A DNA stretch of 64,000 nt from Candidatus Amunia macphersoniae (GCA_016464795.1 JAEKNN010000053.1:42509-106508); one strand, 5' to 3'. Numbered from the stretch's first letter, positions 17,785 to 27,192 are shown. Numbers and translations: made by a program. The notes: generated from the sequence alone by a model not told the origin.

Positions 17785-17929
17785 ACGCGGTTCTCCCCGG
17801 CGGGCTTTCTTTCCCGCACCAATGTCTGAGCCGACCGAAAGCGGCTGAGGGCGGGATTGTGACACCGGGCTGCGCCGACTGCCATCACCCGTTGGGATGA
17901 TCTTTGCGGGGCCGGCGTGGGGCCGACCG

Positions 17930-17935
17930 TATACT
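17930..17935 (+). promoter_or_regulatory. Candidate -10 of the sensor kinase gene
   Basis: TATACT lies 13 nt before the kinase ATG (17949) in the 164-bp divergent region shared with the peptide importer. A GGAGG overlaps the expected transcription start, so either the leader is about 7 nt long or another promoter supplies a longer one. Confidence 0.45.
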
Positions 17936-17948
17936 GGAGGCGGCTCCA

Positions 17949-20519
17949 ATGACCCGTTTGCTCGCGCGCCGGTCGCATACCCGCCGTCTCAACCGGCGGA
18001 TCCTCATCGCCATGCTCGCGGTTGCCCTGCTGCCCGTGGGCGCGCTCACCGCCCTGGTGGGCGCCGAGCTGGCGGCGGTCAACCAGAGCACAGTCGACGA
18101 GGCCCATCGGACCATCGTCGCCGACGCCCAGCAGCGCGAGAGCGGCGCCGCGTCCGACGCCGCCACCAGCATCGCGGCGCCACTGGACAGCCTGGGCACC
18201 GACCTGGGTGAGCTCGCCGACACCCTCGACCCTCTCCTCCACACCACCAGCCCCACCGTTCAGCCCGCCCAGCGGGTCGCCGGGGGAGCCCGCCTGCTGG
18301 GAACAGGAGCCGGCCCGACCGTGACCCTGGTGGGGTCGGGCAGCCCGCTGCTCAAGCCCGACGGCACCATCTCTGATCCAATGGGCCCTGGCCGTGCGCA
18401 GATCGCCACTGCCCTGGATGGGCTGCGCAAGCGCCACCCCACCCTCACCGCTGTCTGGCTGTATGGACGGGCGAACCAGGAGCTGATCGAATCGCCGGTG
18501 ACCGACGTGGCTTCGCTGACCAACTTCATCCAGAGCGACAGGATCGATCCTGCCCACCTCGTCGACCGCCAGCTGGAGACGGCTCTGCGAACCGTGGGGG
18601 CCGGAGCCCCGGCCAGCGCTGCCGATCCCACCCACGTCTCCAAGACTCCTCTGTACCCGGCGTGGAGTGACATCGACAGCGCGTCGTTCAGCACCGGCTC
18701 ATCGGTGACTGTCTGGAGCGGCCTCACCGCCAACCCGGACTTCTTCGTCGGCGCCGAGCTCTCCAGCGCCGCGATCGCGAGCCTGCTGCCCGGTTCGATC
18801 TCCACCCTGCCCGACGCCTACCCGCTGCTGCTGAGCCGCAGCGGACGGTGGCTGACAGCCACCGGCACCGCGCTCACTGACTTCCAGCTGACCACCGGAT
18901 TCGAGGGCAGGCCGATGGCGGTGCCGGGGCTGTCCGCCCAGCAGCTGACCGGCGCCAGCCCGAGGGTCGTCGACAGGACCATCGCCGGAGTGCCGAGGGA
19001 ATTCTTCACAGCCCCCGTGAACACCGTTCACTGGACCCTGGCGACCGTGGTGCCCACACGCGAGCTGGCCCCGGCCACGGCGTCGCTCGGTGACGGCATT
19101 CGCACAGGTGTTCGCCGCATCCTGCTCTTCCAGCTGCTGCCGCTGGCGGTTCTGATCGGGATGATCGCTGTGGCCTTCGCCGCCGTCTTCTCACGGCGGC
19201 TGGTGGGCCCGGTGCGGGCGCTGACCACCTCCGCCGAGCACCTCGCGCAGGGCCGGATGGACGAGCCGGTGCCCCGCCAGGGAGACGATGAGGTGGGGCT
19301 CCTCAGTGACGCGCTGGAGCGAATGCGGGTGGAGATCAACACCTCGCGAGAGGCGCTGCTCTCCGCGGCGCGCGAGCTCGAGCAGCGGGTCGCCGAACGC
19401 ACCGAGGAGTTGCGCGACCGCAACGAGGAGCTGGTGGCGCTCAACGCCCTGGCCGCGACCCTGACCCGGTCGCTCGATCCCGCCGAGCTGCTGAGCGGGG
19501 CGGTCGAGGCGGTCCGCGCGATCCTGCCGGTGACCGCGGCAGCCGGCTACACCATGGCCGACGACCTTCCCCACCTGGTCACCCATCACCCGGCGCGTCT
19601 CGGCGAGGCCGGCGACGACATGGCGCAGGGGGTCGCGGCGGCGCTGGCCAGCGGAGCCCTGTCAATGCGCCACTCACCGGCGGGACGAGTGGTGGCCATC
19701 CCCGTGTCTGCCGGTGGGCCAGCGCTCGGCGCCGTGGCCGCGCTGGTGCCCGCGTCAGTCCAGGTGCCCGAACGCCTGCGCATCCTGCTCGGCGCTGTCG
19801 CGGACCAGGTGGGACTGGGGCTGCGCACCGCCCAGTTCGCTGCCGAGGGACGCGAGCTGGCAGTGCTCGAGGAGCGCACCCGCCTGGCTCGGGAGATCCA
19901 CGACACCCTGGCCCAGCAGCTCACCGGGATCGTGCTCCAGCTCGAGGCCGCCGAGGCCATGTCCACGCGGGACAAGCGCCAGCAGACGCGCGACCTGCTC
20001 ATCGCCGCCCGGGAGCAGGCCAGGCTGGCTCTTCAGGAGGCGCGCCGCAGCGTCTGGGACCTCCGACCCATGCCTCTGGAGGCAGCCGGCCTCACCGCCG
20101 CGGTTGCCCTGGAGGCGCAGCGCTTCGGCGAACGCACACGCATCGCTGTGACGGTCCGCAACGAGGGCGTGCCCCGTGACCTCGCGCTCGGTCCCCAGGC
20201 CGAGGTGGCCGTGTTCAGGATCATGCAGGAGGCGCTGGCCAACGCCGGCCGGCACAGTCGAGCGGGGCTGGTCGACGTTGACCTGCACGCCGACGGCACC
20301 CGGCTGGTGCTCACCGTCCGTGACAACGGCCTCGGTTTCGACACCGAGAGCGAGGACAGCGCGGGCGCCCGCGGTGGAAGCTTCGGCCTGGTGGGGATGC
20401 GCGAGCGCGCCCGGCTGATCGGCGCCGAGCTGGAGGTTGTCAGTGATCCGGCCGGGGGCGGCACCACCGTCCTGTTGCGGGTGCCGCTCGAGCCCCAGCG
20501 GCGGGCGGTGAGCGCCTGA
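17949..20519 (+). CDS. Membrane sensor histidine kinase, NarL/LiaS-type (HisKA_3)
   Basis: 856 residues. A first membrane span (about 14-38) is followed by a long extracytoplasmic sensor region (40-385), then a second span (about 390-412), a HAMP domain (SRRLVGPVRALTTSAEHLAQG) and a coiled coil. A GAF-like segment follows, then the HisKA_3 dimerisation domain with phospho-acceptor His651 in REIHDTLAQQL. The ATPase domain has the N box ALANAGRHSRA, the G1 box DNGLGFD and GLVGMRERA. I chose ATG 17949, preceded by GGAGG, over an upstream in-frame extension. It diverges from the peptide importer operon and is followed at 16 nt by its regulator. Sensing something related to imported peptides is an inference from position. 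Confidence 0.92.
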   Translation: MTRLLARRSHTRRLNRRILIAMLAVALLPVGALTALVGAELAAVNQSTVDEAHRTIVADAQQRESGAASDAATSIAAPLDSLGTDLGELADTLDPLLHTTSPTVQPAQRVAGGARLLGTGAGPTVTLVGSGSPLLKPDGTISDPMGPGRAQIATALDGLRKRHPTLTAVWLYGRANQELIESPVTDVASLTNFIQSDRIDPAHLVDRQLETALRTVGAGAPASAADPTHVSKTPLYPAWSDIDSASFSTGSSVTVWSGLTANPDFFVGAELSSAAIASLLPGSISTLPDAYPLLLSRSGRWLTATGTALTDFQLTTGFEGRPMAVPGLSAQQLTGASPRVVDRTIAGVPREFFTAPVNTVHWTLATVVPTRELAPATASLGDGIRTGVRRILLFQLLPLAVLIGMIAVAFAAVFSRRLVGPVRALTTSAEHLAQGRMDEPVPRQGDDEVGLLSDALERMRVEINTSREALLSAARELEQRVAERTEELRDRNEELVALNALAATLTRSLDPAELLSGAVEAVRAILPVTAAAGYTMADDLPHLVTHHPARLGEAGDDMAQGVAAALASGALSMRHSPAGRVVAIPVSAGGPALGAVAALVPASVQVPERLRILLGAVADQVGLGLRTAQFAAEGRELAVLEERTRLAREIHDTLAQQLTGIVLQLEAAEAMSTRDKRQQTRDLLIAAREQARLALQEARRSVWDLRPMPLEAAGLTAAVALEAQRFGERTRIAVTVRNEGVPRDLALGPQAEVAVFRIMQEALANAGRHSRAGLVDVDLHADGTRLVLTVRDNGLGFDTESEDSAGARGGSFGLVGMRERARLIGAELEVVSDPAGGGTTVLLRVPLEPQRRAVSA

Positions 20520-20535
20520 GTGTGGTGATCATCCA

Positions 20536-21135
20536 GTGATCCGTGTGCTCGTCGTCGACGATCATCCCGTGGTGCGTCAGGGGCTGATCACCATGCTCGA
20601 GCTGGAGGACGACATCGAGGTCGTGGGCAGGGCGGCGGACGGCGAGGAGGCGGTGACGCTGGCCCGCCGCGAACGGCCTGACATCACCCTGATGGATGTG
20701 CAGATGCCGGTCCTTGACGGAATCGAGGCGCTGCGGCGGATCCGCCTCGATGACCCCCAGGCGCGGGTGATCGTGCTCACCACCTACCGAAACGAGGACT
20801 ACATCTTCCCCTCGCTGCGCGCCGGGGCACGCGGCTATCTGCTCAAGGACTCCTCGCGCGAGGAGCTCGCCGGCGCCATCCGGGCGGTGGCCGCCGGTGA
20901 GTCGCTGCTCGACCCCGAGATGGTCGACGCGGCGGCTGACGACGCCGGGCTCACCGTTCGCGAGTTCGAGGTGCTGCGGCTGATGGCTGACGGACACAAC
21001 AACTCCCAGATCGCCACCGCGCTCTTCGTCAGCGAGAACACAGTCAAGACCCACGTCAGCAACATCTTCGCCAAGCTCGACTGCCGCGACCGCGCGGCCG
21101 CCGTGCTGCAGGCCTGGAAGCGACACCTGATCTGA
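20536..21135 (+). CDS. NarL/LuxR-family response regulator
   Basis: 199 residues. The receiver domain has acidic DD8-9, phosphoacceptor Asp54 in ITLMDVQMP, and the Lys of YLLKDSS. A LuxR-type helix-turn-helix follows, about residues 135-199 (LTVREFEVLRLMADG, NSQIATALFVSENTVKTHVSNIFAKL). It is the cognate partner of the upstream kinase. It should bind DNA as a phosphorylated dimer. The 164-bp divergent region at 17785-17948 is the obvious first candidate target, though I found no convincing inverted repeat there. Confidence 0.95.
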   Translation: MIRVLVVDDHPVVRQGLITMLELEDDIEVVGRAADGEEAVTLARRERPDITLMDVQMPVLDGIEALRRIRLDDPQARVIVLTTYRNEDYIFPSLRAGARGYLLKDSSREELAGAIRAVAAGESLLDPEMVDAAADDAGLTVREFEVLRLMADGHNNSQIATALFVSENTVKTHVSNIFAKLDCRDRAAAVLQAWKRHLI

Positions 21136-21159
21136 CGCTGCCGTCGTCGCCCCTAGACT
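21132..21159 (+). promoter_or_regulatory. Promoter of the threonine operon (leaderless hom)
   Basis: CTGACG (21132-21137) and TAGACT (21154-21159) are separated by 16 bp, the spacing expected for a vegetative sigma factor. The -10 ends 9 nt before the hom ATG, with no ribosome binding site between, so the transcript probably begins at or next to the start codon. This is the clearest of the leaderless promoters in the window. Confidence 0.55.
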
Positions 21160-21168
21160 TCGGCCGGG

Positions 21169-22449
21169 ATGGCGGCAGAGGTTGGCGTCGGCATGGTGGG
21201 TCTCGGCACCGTGGGTCGAGCGGTGGCACGACGCCTGGTACAGCGCTGGGAGCTGCTCGGGGAACGCGCCGGGGCGACACCCGTGCTGCGCCGCGTCGCG
21301 GTTGGCGATCTCACTCGGCCACGCGACGTCGAGCTGCCCCAGGTCCGGCTGGACAGCAACCCAGAGGAGCTCGTCGACGACCCCAGGGTGGGCCTGGTGG
21401 TCGAGGTCATGGGCGGTGTCGACCGCGCCAGCGCTCTGATGGACCGGGCCCTGCGAGCGCGGAAGCCGGTGGTCACAGCCAACAAGGCGGCGATGGCGGT
21501 GCACGGGCTGGAGCTGGCGGCCCTCGCCACCGAGCACGGCGTGTCCTTGCGCTACGAGGCCGCCGCCGGCGCCGGCATCCCGGCGGTGGCGGTGCTCCGC
21601 GACAGCCTTCGTGGCGACCTGGTCTCCTCGCTGGAGATGATCATCAACGGCACCACCAACATCATCCTCAGCCGCATGGAACGCAAGGGCGACGGCCTCG
21701 AGGATGCTCTAGCTGAGGCGCAGCGGCGCGGCGTCGCGGAGGCCGATCCGAGCGCCGACATCGACGGCCACGACGCTGCCGCCAAGCTGGTGTTGCTGAG
21801 CCGCCTGGCCTTCGATGCCGCGTTCGCGACCGAGGATGTCGACACCGTCGGCATCCGCGGCGTCGAGCCCGCCGACATCGCCTGCGCCGCCCGGCTGGGA
21901 GGCTCCGTCAAGCTGGTGGCACAAGCCACCCGCACGCGATCATCGGTGGTGCTGACGGTGCGGCCGACGTTGGTGCTCGCCGGCCACCCCCTTCACGGGG
22001 TGGACGACGCCGACAACGCCGTGGTGATCAGCTCCGACCTCGCCGGGCCGGTGCTGCTGCGCGGACTCGGTGGCGGCGGTGACAGCACCGCCAGCGCGGT
22101 GGTCTCCGACATCGTGGCCACTGTGCGCGCGCCCACCGAGCCGCCGCCACTGCCGAGGCTGCGGCCGGCCGCCGCGGACGCCGGTGCGCTCGACCGGGGC
22201 GCGTACATTCGGGTGCGCCTCCGCGACGTCGACGAGGCAGCCCGGCTGGTGGTGCAGGCGCTCGAAGATCGGGGCCTCCCGGTGCTCGCCTCGCAGGCGC
22301 TCGCGGCGGGAGCGGGTGATGCAGCGCAGCTGGCGGTGGTCACAGCACCGGTCGCCGGGGAGATGCTCGAGCGGGCCCTCGAGACGCTCGACTCCCTGGC
22401 CGTGGTCGCGGCGGTTGTCACCTCGATGGACTGCGTGGGAGTGGCGTGA
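21169..22449 (+). CDS. hom: Homoserine dehydrogenase
   Basis: 426 residues. It reduces aspartate semialdehyde to homoserine, the branch point to threonine and methionine. The NAD(P) site is GVGMVGLGTVGRAVARRL (about 5-22), followed by the catalytic block KPVVTANKAAMAVHG and GAGIPAVAVLRDSL...INGTTNIILSRM. A C-terminal ACT-type domain (about 345-426, from YIRVRLRDVDEAARLV) suggests feedback control by threonine. It is the first gene of hom-thrC-thrB-lysC. Its stop overlaps the thrC start. Confidence 0.95.
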   Translation: MAAEVGVGMVGLGTVGRAVARRLVQRWELLGERAGATPVLRRVAVGDLTRPRDVELPQVRLDSNPEELVDDPRVGLVVEVMGGVDRASALMDRALRARKPVVTANKAAMAVHGLELAALATEHGVSLRYEAAAGAGIPAVAVLRDSLRGDLVSSLEMIINGTTNIILSRMERKGDGLEDALAEAQRRGVAEADPSADIDGHDAAAKLVLLSRLAFDAAFATEDVDTVGIRGVEPADIACAARLGGSVKLVAQATRTRSSVVLTVRPTLVLAGHPLHGVDDADNAVVISSDLAGPVLLRGLGGGGDSTASAVVSDIVATVRAPTEPPPLPRLRPAAADAGALDRGAYIRVRLRDVDEAARLVVQALEDRGLPVLASQALAAGAGDAAQLAVVTAPVAGEMLERALETLDSLAVVAAVVTSMDCVGVA

Positions 22450-23507
22450 TGGCTGCCCGGCAGGGGGTCATCGCGCGGTATGCGGCGCGGCTGCCGATCA
22501 CCCCAGCCACACCGCGCATCACCCTGTTCGAGGGCGAGACACCGAGCATCCCCGCCCCGCGACTCTGTGCGGAGATGGGACTTGGCTCACTGCACCTGAA
22601 GTTCGAGGGGCTCAATCCCACCGGCTCTTTCAAGGATCGGGGCATGGTGGTGGCAGTGGCGCGCGCGCTTGAGGACGGCAGCGCCGCGCTGGTGTGCGCC
22701 AGCACCGGCAACACCTCGGCGTCTGCCGCCGCATACGGGGCGCGGTTCGGCCTGCGCACCCTGGTGGTCATCCCCTCGGGACGCATCTCTGTTGGCAAGC
22801 TGGTGCAAGCCCAGGTGCACGGCGCCGAGATTCTGGCCATCGATGGCAACTTCGACGTCGCCCTGAGTGCTGTGCGCAGCCTCGCCGCCGAGCTTCCGGT
22901 GACCCTGGTCAACTCCGTCAACCCTCACCGCATCGAGGGTCAGAAGACGGCGGCGTTCGAGATCGTCGACGACCTCGGTGACGCGCCCGAGGTGGTGGCC
23001 ATCCCGGTGGGAAATGCCGGCAACATCACCGCCTACTGGCGCGGCTTCCGTGAATACTTCGCCGAGGGCCTGTGCAGCCGGCTGCCGCGGATGATCGGCG
23101 CTCAAGCCGCGGGAGCGGCCCCGCTGGTGAGGGGGAGGCCCGTCGCCGATCCCGACACGGTGGCCACCGCCATCCGCATCGGCAACCCTGCTTCGTGGCA
23201 GGGGGCGATCGACGCGCGCGACCAGTCCGAGGGCGCCATCCTGGCCGTGGACGACGCCGACATCCTGGTGGCCCAGCGCGACCTGGCCATGGTCGAGGGG
23301 GTGTTCTGCGAGCCCGCGTCGGCTGCGTCTCTGGCGGTGCTCCGCGCGGCGGTGCGCGACCGCCTGGTGGCCCCGGGCACCGCGGCTCTGTGCGTGCTGA
23401 CCGGCAACGGCCTCAAGGATCTCGCGGTGGCGTCCGAGGGATTGCGGGCCCCCGTCCTGGTGGCCAGTGATGCCGCATCGATCGCCGCCGCGCTGGGACT
23501 TCGATGA
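22449..23507 (+). CDS. thrC: Threonine synthase
   Basis: 352 residues of a fold-type II PLP enzyme that converts phosphohomoserine to threonine. The PLP lysine lies in LNPTGSFKDRGMVVA (about residue 60) and the phosphate-binding loop is VGNAGNITAYW. Its length matches the short actinobacterial/plant-like form. The start is either GTG 22446 or ATG 22449. Both overlap the hom TGA, and I prefer ATG. It overlaps thrB by 4 nt (ATGA). Confidence 0.95.
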   Translation: MAARQGVIARYAARLPITPATPRITLFEGETPSIPAPRLCAEMGLGSLHLKFEGLNPTGSFKDRGMVVAVARALEDGSAALVCASTGNTSASAAAYGARFGLRTLVVIPSGRISVGKLVQAQVHGAEILAIDGNFDVALSAVRSLAAELPVTLVNSVNPHRIEGQKTAAFEIVDDLGDAPEVVAIPVGNAGNITAYWRGFREYFAEGLCSRLPRMIGAQAAGAAPLVRGRPVADPDTVATAIRIGNPASWQGAIDARDQSEGAILAVDDADILVAQRDLAMVEGVFCEPASAASLAVLRAAVRDRLVAPGTAALCVLTGNGLKDLAVASEGLRAPVLVASDAASIAAALGLR

Positions 23508-24412
23508 AGGCCACGGTGCGAGTGCCGGCCACCGTGGCCAACCTGGGGCCCGGCTTCGACCTGGTGGCGCTGGCGCTGCAACTCCAGAACGAGGTGCACG
23601 CCCAGGGGACGGGAGATGGCGTGGTGGCCGTCGTCGTGGACGGCGGTGGCGCCGACGCGGAGCTGCTCGACCCGCTGCGCAACCTGGTGGCGCGAGCGTA
23701 CGTGCAAGCCTGCACGCAGCTCGGCGTGCCGGACGACGAGCGCGGCGTGACCCTGCGTTGCGTCAATGCCATCCCGATGAGCCGTGGGCTGGGATCGAGC
23801 GCAGCCGCGGCGCTGAGCGGGGTGCTGGTTGCCGTTGCGCTGCAGCGGGCGTCGTGGCAGGAGAGTGACATCCTGGGCTGCGTCAGCGGTTTCGAGGGTC
23901 ACAGCGACAACGCGGCCGCGGCGCTGCTCGGTGGGCTGGCGATCTGCGCGCCCGGAGCCGCGCCCCAGCGGTGTGACGTCCCCGACGAGCTGCACGCTGT
24001 GCTGTTCGCCCCCCAGCGTCGGCTGGCCACCCACGAGGCGCGCCAGGTGGTTGCCACCTCCTTCTCGCGGGCGGACGCCCTCTTCAACGCCGGTCGCTGC
24101 GCCCTGCTGGTTCGAGCCCTGCTGCTCAAGGATTATTCAGCCCTGCGCGAGGCGATGGATGACCGCTGGCACCAGGCGCAGCGGGCGTCGCTCTTCCCGG
24201 CGATGGGCGCGCTGATCGACGCGGCCTACGCAGCCGGTGCCGACGGCGCCTGCCTTGCCGGGGCTGGGCCGTCGATCCTGGCCCTGACCGCACGCGACCC
24301 GGCCCCGCTGACGGCTGCGCTCAGCGCCGCGGCGGCGCGGCTGTCGGTCGAGGGCAGCGTGCTGGTGCTGCGGCCGCGCAACTTCGGGTCACGCGTGGAG
24401 GTTCGGCCGTGA
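23504..24412 (+). CDS. thrB: Homoserine kinase
   Basis: 302 residues of the GHMP kinase superfamily. Motif 1 is VRVPATVANLGPGFDLVALAL at the N terminus. The phosphate loop is IPMSRGLGSSAAAALSG (about 89-105), and motif 3 is GACLAGAGPSILAL near residue 250. It phosphorylates homoserine for ThrC. It overlaps both neighbours by 4 nt. Confidence 0.95.
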   Translation: MKATVRVPATVANLGPGFDLVALALQLQNEVHAQGTGDGVVAVVVDGGGADAELLDPLRNLVARAYVQACTQLGVPDDERGVTLRCVNAIPMSRGLGSSAAAALSGVLVAVALQRASWQESDILGCVSGFEGHSDNAAAALLGGLAICAPGAAPQRCDVPDELHAVLFAPQRRLATHEARQVVATSFSRADALFNAGRCALLVRALLLKDYSALREAMDDRWHQAQRASLFPAMGALIDAAYAAGADGACLAGAGPSILALTARDPAPLTAALSAAAARLSVEGSVLVLRPRNFGSRVEVRP

Positions 24413-25626
24413 GCGTGGTCGTGCAGAAGTACGGTGGCAGCAGCCTGGGCGGGGTGGCGAGGCTCAACGCGGTGGCGGCGCGAATCGCGCTCACCCGCCA
24501 GCGCACCGAGCGCGTGGTGGTGGTGGTGAGCGCCATGGGTGACACCACCGACGAGCTCATCGCCCTGGCCCATCAGCTCGATGACGACCCCCCGTCCCGA
24601 GAGATGGACATGCTGTTGAGCACCGGCGAAACGGTCACCGCCCCGTTGCTGGCGATGGCCCTGCATGCCCGCGGCGTGCCGGCCGTCTCGCTGACCGGCA
24701 TGCAGGCGGGCATTCGCACCAGCGGCGCCCACCGCAGCGCGCGGATCACCGACATCGTCCCGCAGCGCGTCATCGAGCAGCTCTCCACCGGACGCGTGGT
24801 CATCGTCGCCGGCTTCCAGGGCGCCACCGAGCAGCTCGACGTCACCACGCTTGGCCGCGGCGGCTCCGACACCACCGCGGTGGCCCTGGCGGTGGCCCTG
24901 CAGGCCCACGAGTGCGAGATCTACACCGACGTCGCCGGCATTCACAGCGCCGACCCCCGCCTGGTCGCCGACGCACGCCCGATCGGTTTGCTCGGCTACG
25001 ACGAGATGCTCGAGATGGCCGCCGCCGGAGCCACGGTGATGCACCCACGAGCTGTCGAGATCGGCGAGGCATACTCCATGCCGATCCGGGTGCGCTCGGC
25101 CTTCGGCGATGGTCCCGGCACGCTGATACGCAGGCATCAACCGATGGAAGACCGCCCCAAGGTGCGAGGCATCGCCCACGAGACCGACGTCGCCAAGGTG
25201 ACGCTGCTCGGTGTGCCCGACCGCCCCGGGATCGCCGCAGCGGTCTTCGGTCCGCTCGGCGAGTCGCACGTCAACGTCGACATCATCGTGCAGAACGTCA
25301 GCCACTCCGGGCACACCGATCTCTCGTTCACGGTGGCGGAGTCCGATCTGAACCGCGCCCAGCCGGTGCTCGACAGGATTGCTGCCGACGTCGGTGCCGA
25401 CGGTGTCGACGCGGACCGCGGCATCGCCAAGGTCACCGTTGTGGGGGCGGGCATCCTGGGGACGCCAGGAGTGTGCGCGCGCATCTTCGAGACCCTGGCC
25501 GGCGAGCTGATCAACATCCGCATGATCAGCACCGGCGAGATCCGGGTCACCTGCATCATCGACAGGGACCGCGTCGCCGACGCCGTGCGAGCGCTGCATC
25601 GCGCCTTCGAGCTGGAGCTGCTGTGA
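24409..25626 (+). CDS. lysC: Aspartokinase
   Basis: 405 residues. The N-terminal kinase domain has QKYGGSSLG and the conserved TTLGRGGSDTTAVALA; the C-terminal part has two ACT domains (about 262-405). It phosphorylates aspartate as the entry step to threonine, methionine, lysine and diaminopimelate. The second ACT domain reads NIRMISTGEIRVTCIID where many aspartokinases have STSEIKIS, so inhibitor binding may differ. Aspartate-semialdehyde dehydrogenase is not in the window. The GTG start overlaps the thrB stop and its own stop overlaps the ychF start. Confidence 0.95.
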   Translation: MSVVVQKYGGSSLGGVARLNAVAARIALTRQRTERVVVVVSAMGDTTDELIALAHQLDDDPPSREMDMLLSTGETVTAPLLAMALHARGVPAVSLTGMQAGIRTSGAHRSARITDIVPQRVIEQLSTGRVVIVAGFQGATEQLDVTTLGRGGSDTTAVALAVALQAHECEIYTDVAGIHSADPRLVADARPIGLLGYDEMLEMAAAGATVMHPRAVEIGEAYSMPIRVRSAFGDGPGTLIRRHQPMEDRPKVRGIAHETDVAKVTLLGVPDRPGIAAAVFGPLGESHVNVDIIVQNVSHSGHTDLSFTVAESDLNRAQPVLDRIAADVGADGVDADRGIAKVTVVGAGILGTPGVCARIFETLAGELINIRMISTGEIRVTCIIDRDRVADAVRALHRAFELELL

Positions 25627-26714
25627 CCCTGTCGGTGGGCATCGTGGGGCTGCCCAACGCCGGCAAGTCCACGCTCTTCAACGCACTCACCTCGGCGGGA
25701 GCGCAGGTGGGCAACTACCCGTTCACCACCATCGAGCCGAACACCGGCGTGGTGGCCGTGCCCGATCCGCGCCTGGCCCGTCTCGCCGAGCTGTTCGCTC
25801 CTCCCAAGGTGATCCCCGCGACGGTGACCTTCAACGACATCGCCGGGCTGGTGCGAGGCGCCAGCCGCGGCGAGGGGCTGGGCAACAAGTTCCTCGGCCA
25901 CATTCGCGAGTGCGATGCGATCGCGCTGGTGGTGCGCGCGTTCGAGGACGGCGATGTCAGCCACGTCGAGGGCGGCGTCGACCCGCTGCGCGACATCGAT
26001 GTCATCGAGCTGGAGCTGCAGCTCGCCGACCTGGAGACGGTCAGCAAGCGTCTGGACCGAGCGGAGAAGACTGTACGACTGCAGAGGGAGAAGGCGGTGG
26101 AGACGATCGCGCTCCTGCAACGAGTCCGCGACCATCTCGACGCCGGCAATTCGGTGCGCACCATGGGCCTGGGCCCAGGGGAGCGCGACCAGTTGCGCGA
26201 CCTCTGGCTGCTGACGGGAACCCCACTGGTGGTGGTGGTCAACGTCAGCGACGATCAGGCCGCCAGCGGCGGCGTGCCCGCGGCGATCGCGACCCGAGCC
26301 CAGCAGAGTGGCGGCGAGGCCTTGGCCATCTCCGCACGCATCGAGTCCGAGCTGGCCGAGCTGGAGCCGGCCGACCGCGACTCCTTCCTGGCCGACCTCG
26401 GGATCGAGCAGCCGGGGCTCGAGCGGCTTGCCAGGCTGGCCTTCGGCCTGCTCCAGCTGAACACGTTCTTCACCGCCGGAGAGAAGGAGGTTCGCGCCTG
26501 GGAGCTCCGCCGTGGCCTCACCGCTGTCGACGCCGCAGGGTCCATCCACACCGATTTCGCCAAGGGGTTCATCCGCGCTGAGGTGTGCGACGCCGCGGAC
26601 CTGCTCGCCGCCGGCTCATACCTCGCGCTGCGCGAGCAGGGCAAGCAGCGTCTCGAAGGCAAGGACTATGTGATTCGCGACGGGGACGTCGTCCATTTCC
26701 GCTTCAACGTCTGA
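25623..26714 (+). CDS. ychF: Ribosome-binding ATPase YchF (Obg family)
   Basis: 363 residues with G1 GLPNAGKSTLFNAL, the switch I region NYPFTTIEPN and G3 DIAGLVRGASRGEGLGNKFL. A helical coiled coil follows (about 125-175), with the TGS domain at the C terminus (LNTFFTAGEKEVRAWELRRG ... DGDVVHFRFNV). YchF binds ribosomes, prefers ATP and is involved in translation quality control and stress response. The GTG at 25623 overlaps the lysC TGA. Having ychF inside a threonine operon is unusual but the 4-nt overlap makes co-translation likely. Confidence 0.94.
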   Translation: MTLSVGIVGLPNAGKSTLFNALTSAGAQVGNYPFTTIEPNTGVVAVPDPRLARLAELFAPPKVIPATVTFNDIAGLVRGASRGEGLGNKFLGHIRECDAIALVVRAFEDGDVSHVEGGVDPLRDIDVIELELQLADLETVSKRLDRAEKTVRLQREKAVETIALLQRVRDHLDAGNSVRTMGLGPGERDQLRDLWLLTGTPLVVVVNVSDDQAASGGVPAAIATRAQQSGGEALAISARIESELAELEPADRDSFLADLGIEQPGLERLARLAFGLLQLNTFFTAGEKEVRAWELRRGLTAVDAAGSIHTDFAKGFIRAEVCDAADLLAAGSYLALREQGKQRLEGKDYVIRDGDVVHFRFNV

Positions 26715-26749
26715 CGGCGGACGCTATCCGATACCCTTGGCCGCGCGCC

Positions 26750-27187
26750 ATGGCCAAGAAGACCCGCAAGCAGAAGCAGCGCGCCGTCACGCGCCGCCCC
26801 GGCCCCTCGTACGCGCCGGACCTGCCTGCAGCCGGAGGTGGGAGCGGCACGCCGTCGGCCGCCGAGGCCGGCCAGGAGGCGCTGGCGGTGGGAGCGGGTG
26901 CGGCAGCCGCCGGCTCGGCGTCGCTTGGCGCATCCACCCCAGGGCAGGGTCGGCGGCGGGTCGAACGTGTCTCTCCGGCAGCGGCGCCGGTCCAAGGAGC
27001 CCGTCCACGACCGGCCCGTGCCCAGGCGGCCGGCTACATCCAGCCGCTCGAGAGCGAGGACGCTGCGATCCCCTTCGACCGCGTGCCCTACGTGCCCGCC
27101 GACCTCAAGCGGGTGGCCATCATCGCCGCGCTGATGATCGCGCTCATCATCGTTGCTGACATCATCGTCAGCAACGTCGTCAAGTAG
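26750..27187 (+). CDS. Putative tail-anchored membrane protein upstream of ArsA/Get3
   Basis: 145 residues. A strongly basic N terminus (MAKKTRKQKQR) leads into a long low-complexity stretch of Ala, Gly, Pro and Ser, then a more ordered part (YIQPLESEDAAIPFDRVPYVPADLKR). A single hydrophobic segment at about 121-142 lies at the very C terminus, followed by only a few residues. This is the layout of a tail-anchored protein. I recognise no family. It ends 5 nt before the ArsA/Get3-type ATPase gene. Start ATG 26750 was chosen over an upstream extension that would run inside ychF in another frame. Confidence 0.65.
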   Translation: MAKKTRKQKQRAVTRRPGPSYAPDLPAAGGGSGTPSAAEAGQEALAVGAGAAAAGSASLGASTPGQGRRRVERVSPAAAPVQGARPRPARAQAAGYIQPLESEDAAIPFDRVPYVPADLKRVAIIAALMIALIIVADIIVSNVVK

Positions 27188-27192
27188 GCTCT

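Noticed and set aside
17785..17948. Operator for the NarL-type regulator in the divergent region
   Set aside because: An 8-nt direct repeat (GCCGACCG) occurs twice but 90 bp apart. There is no inverted heptamer pair of the expected spacing.
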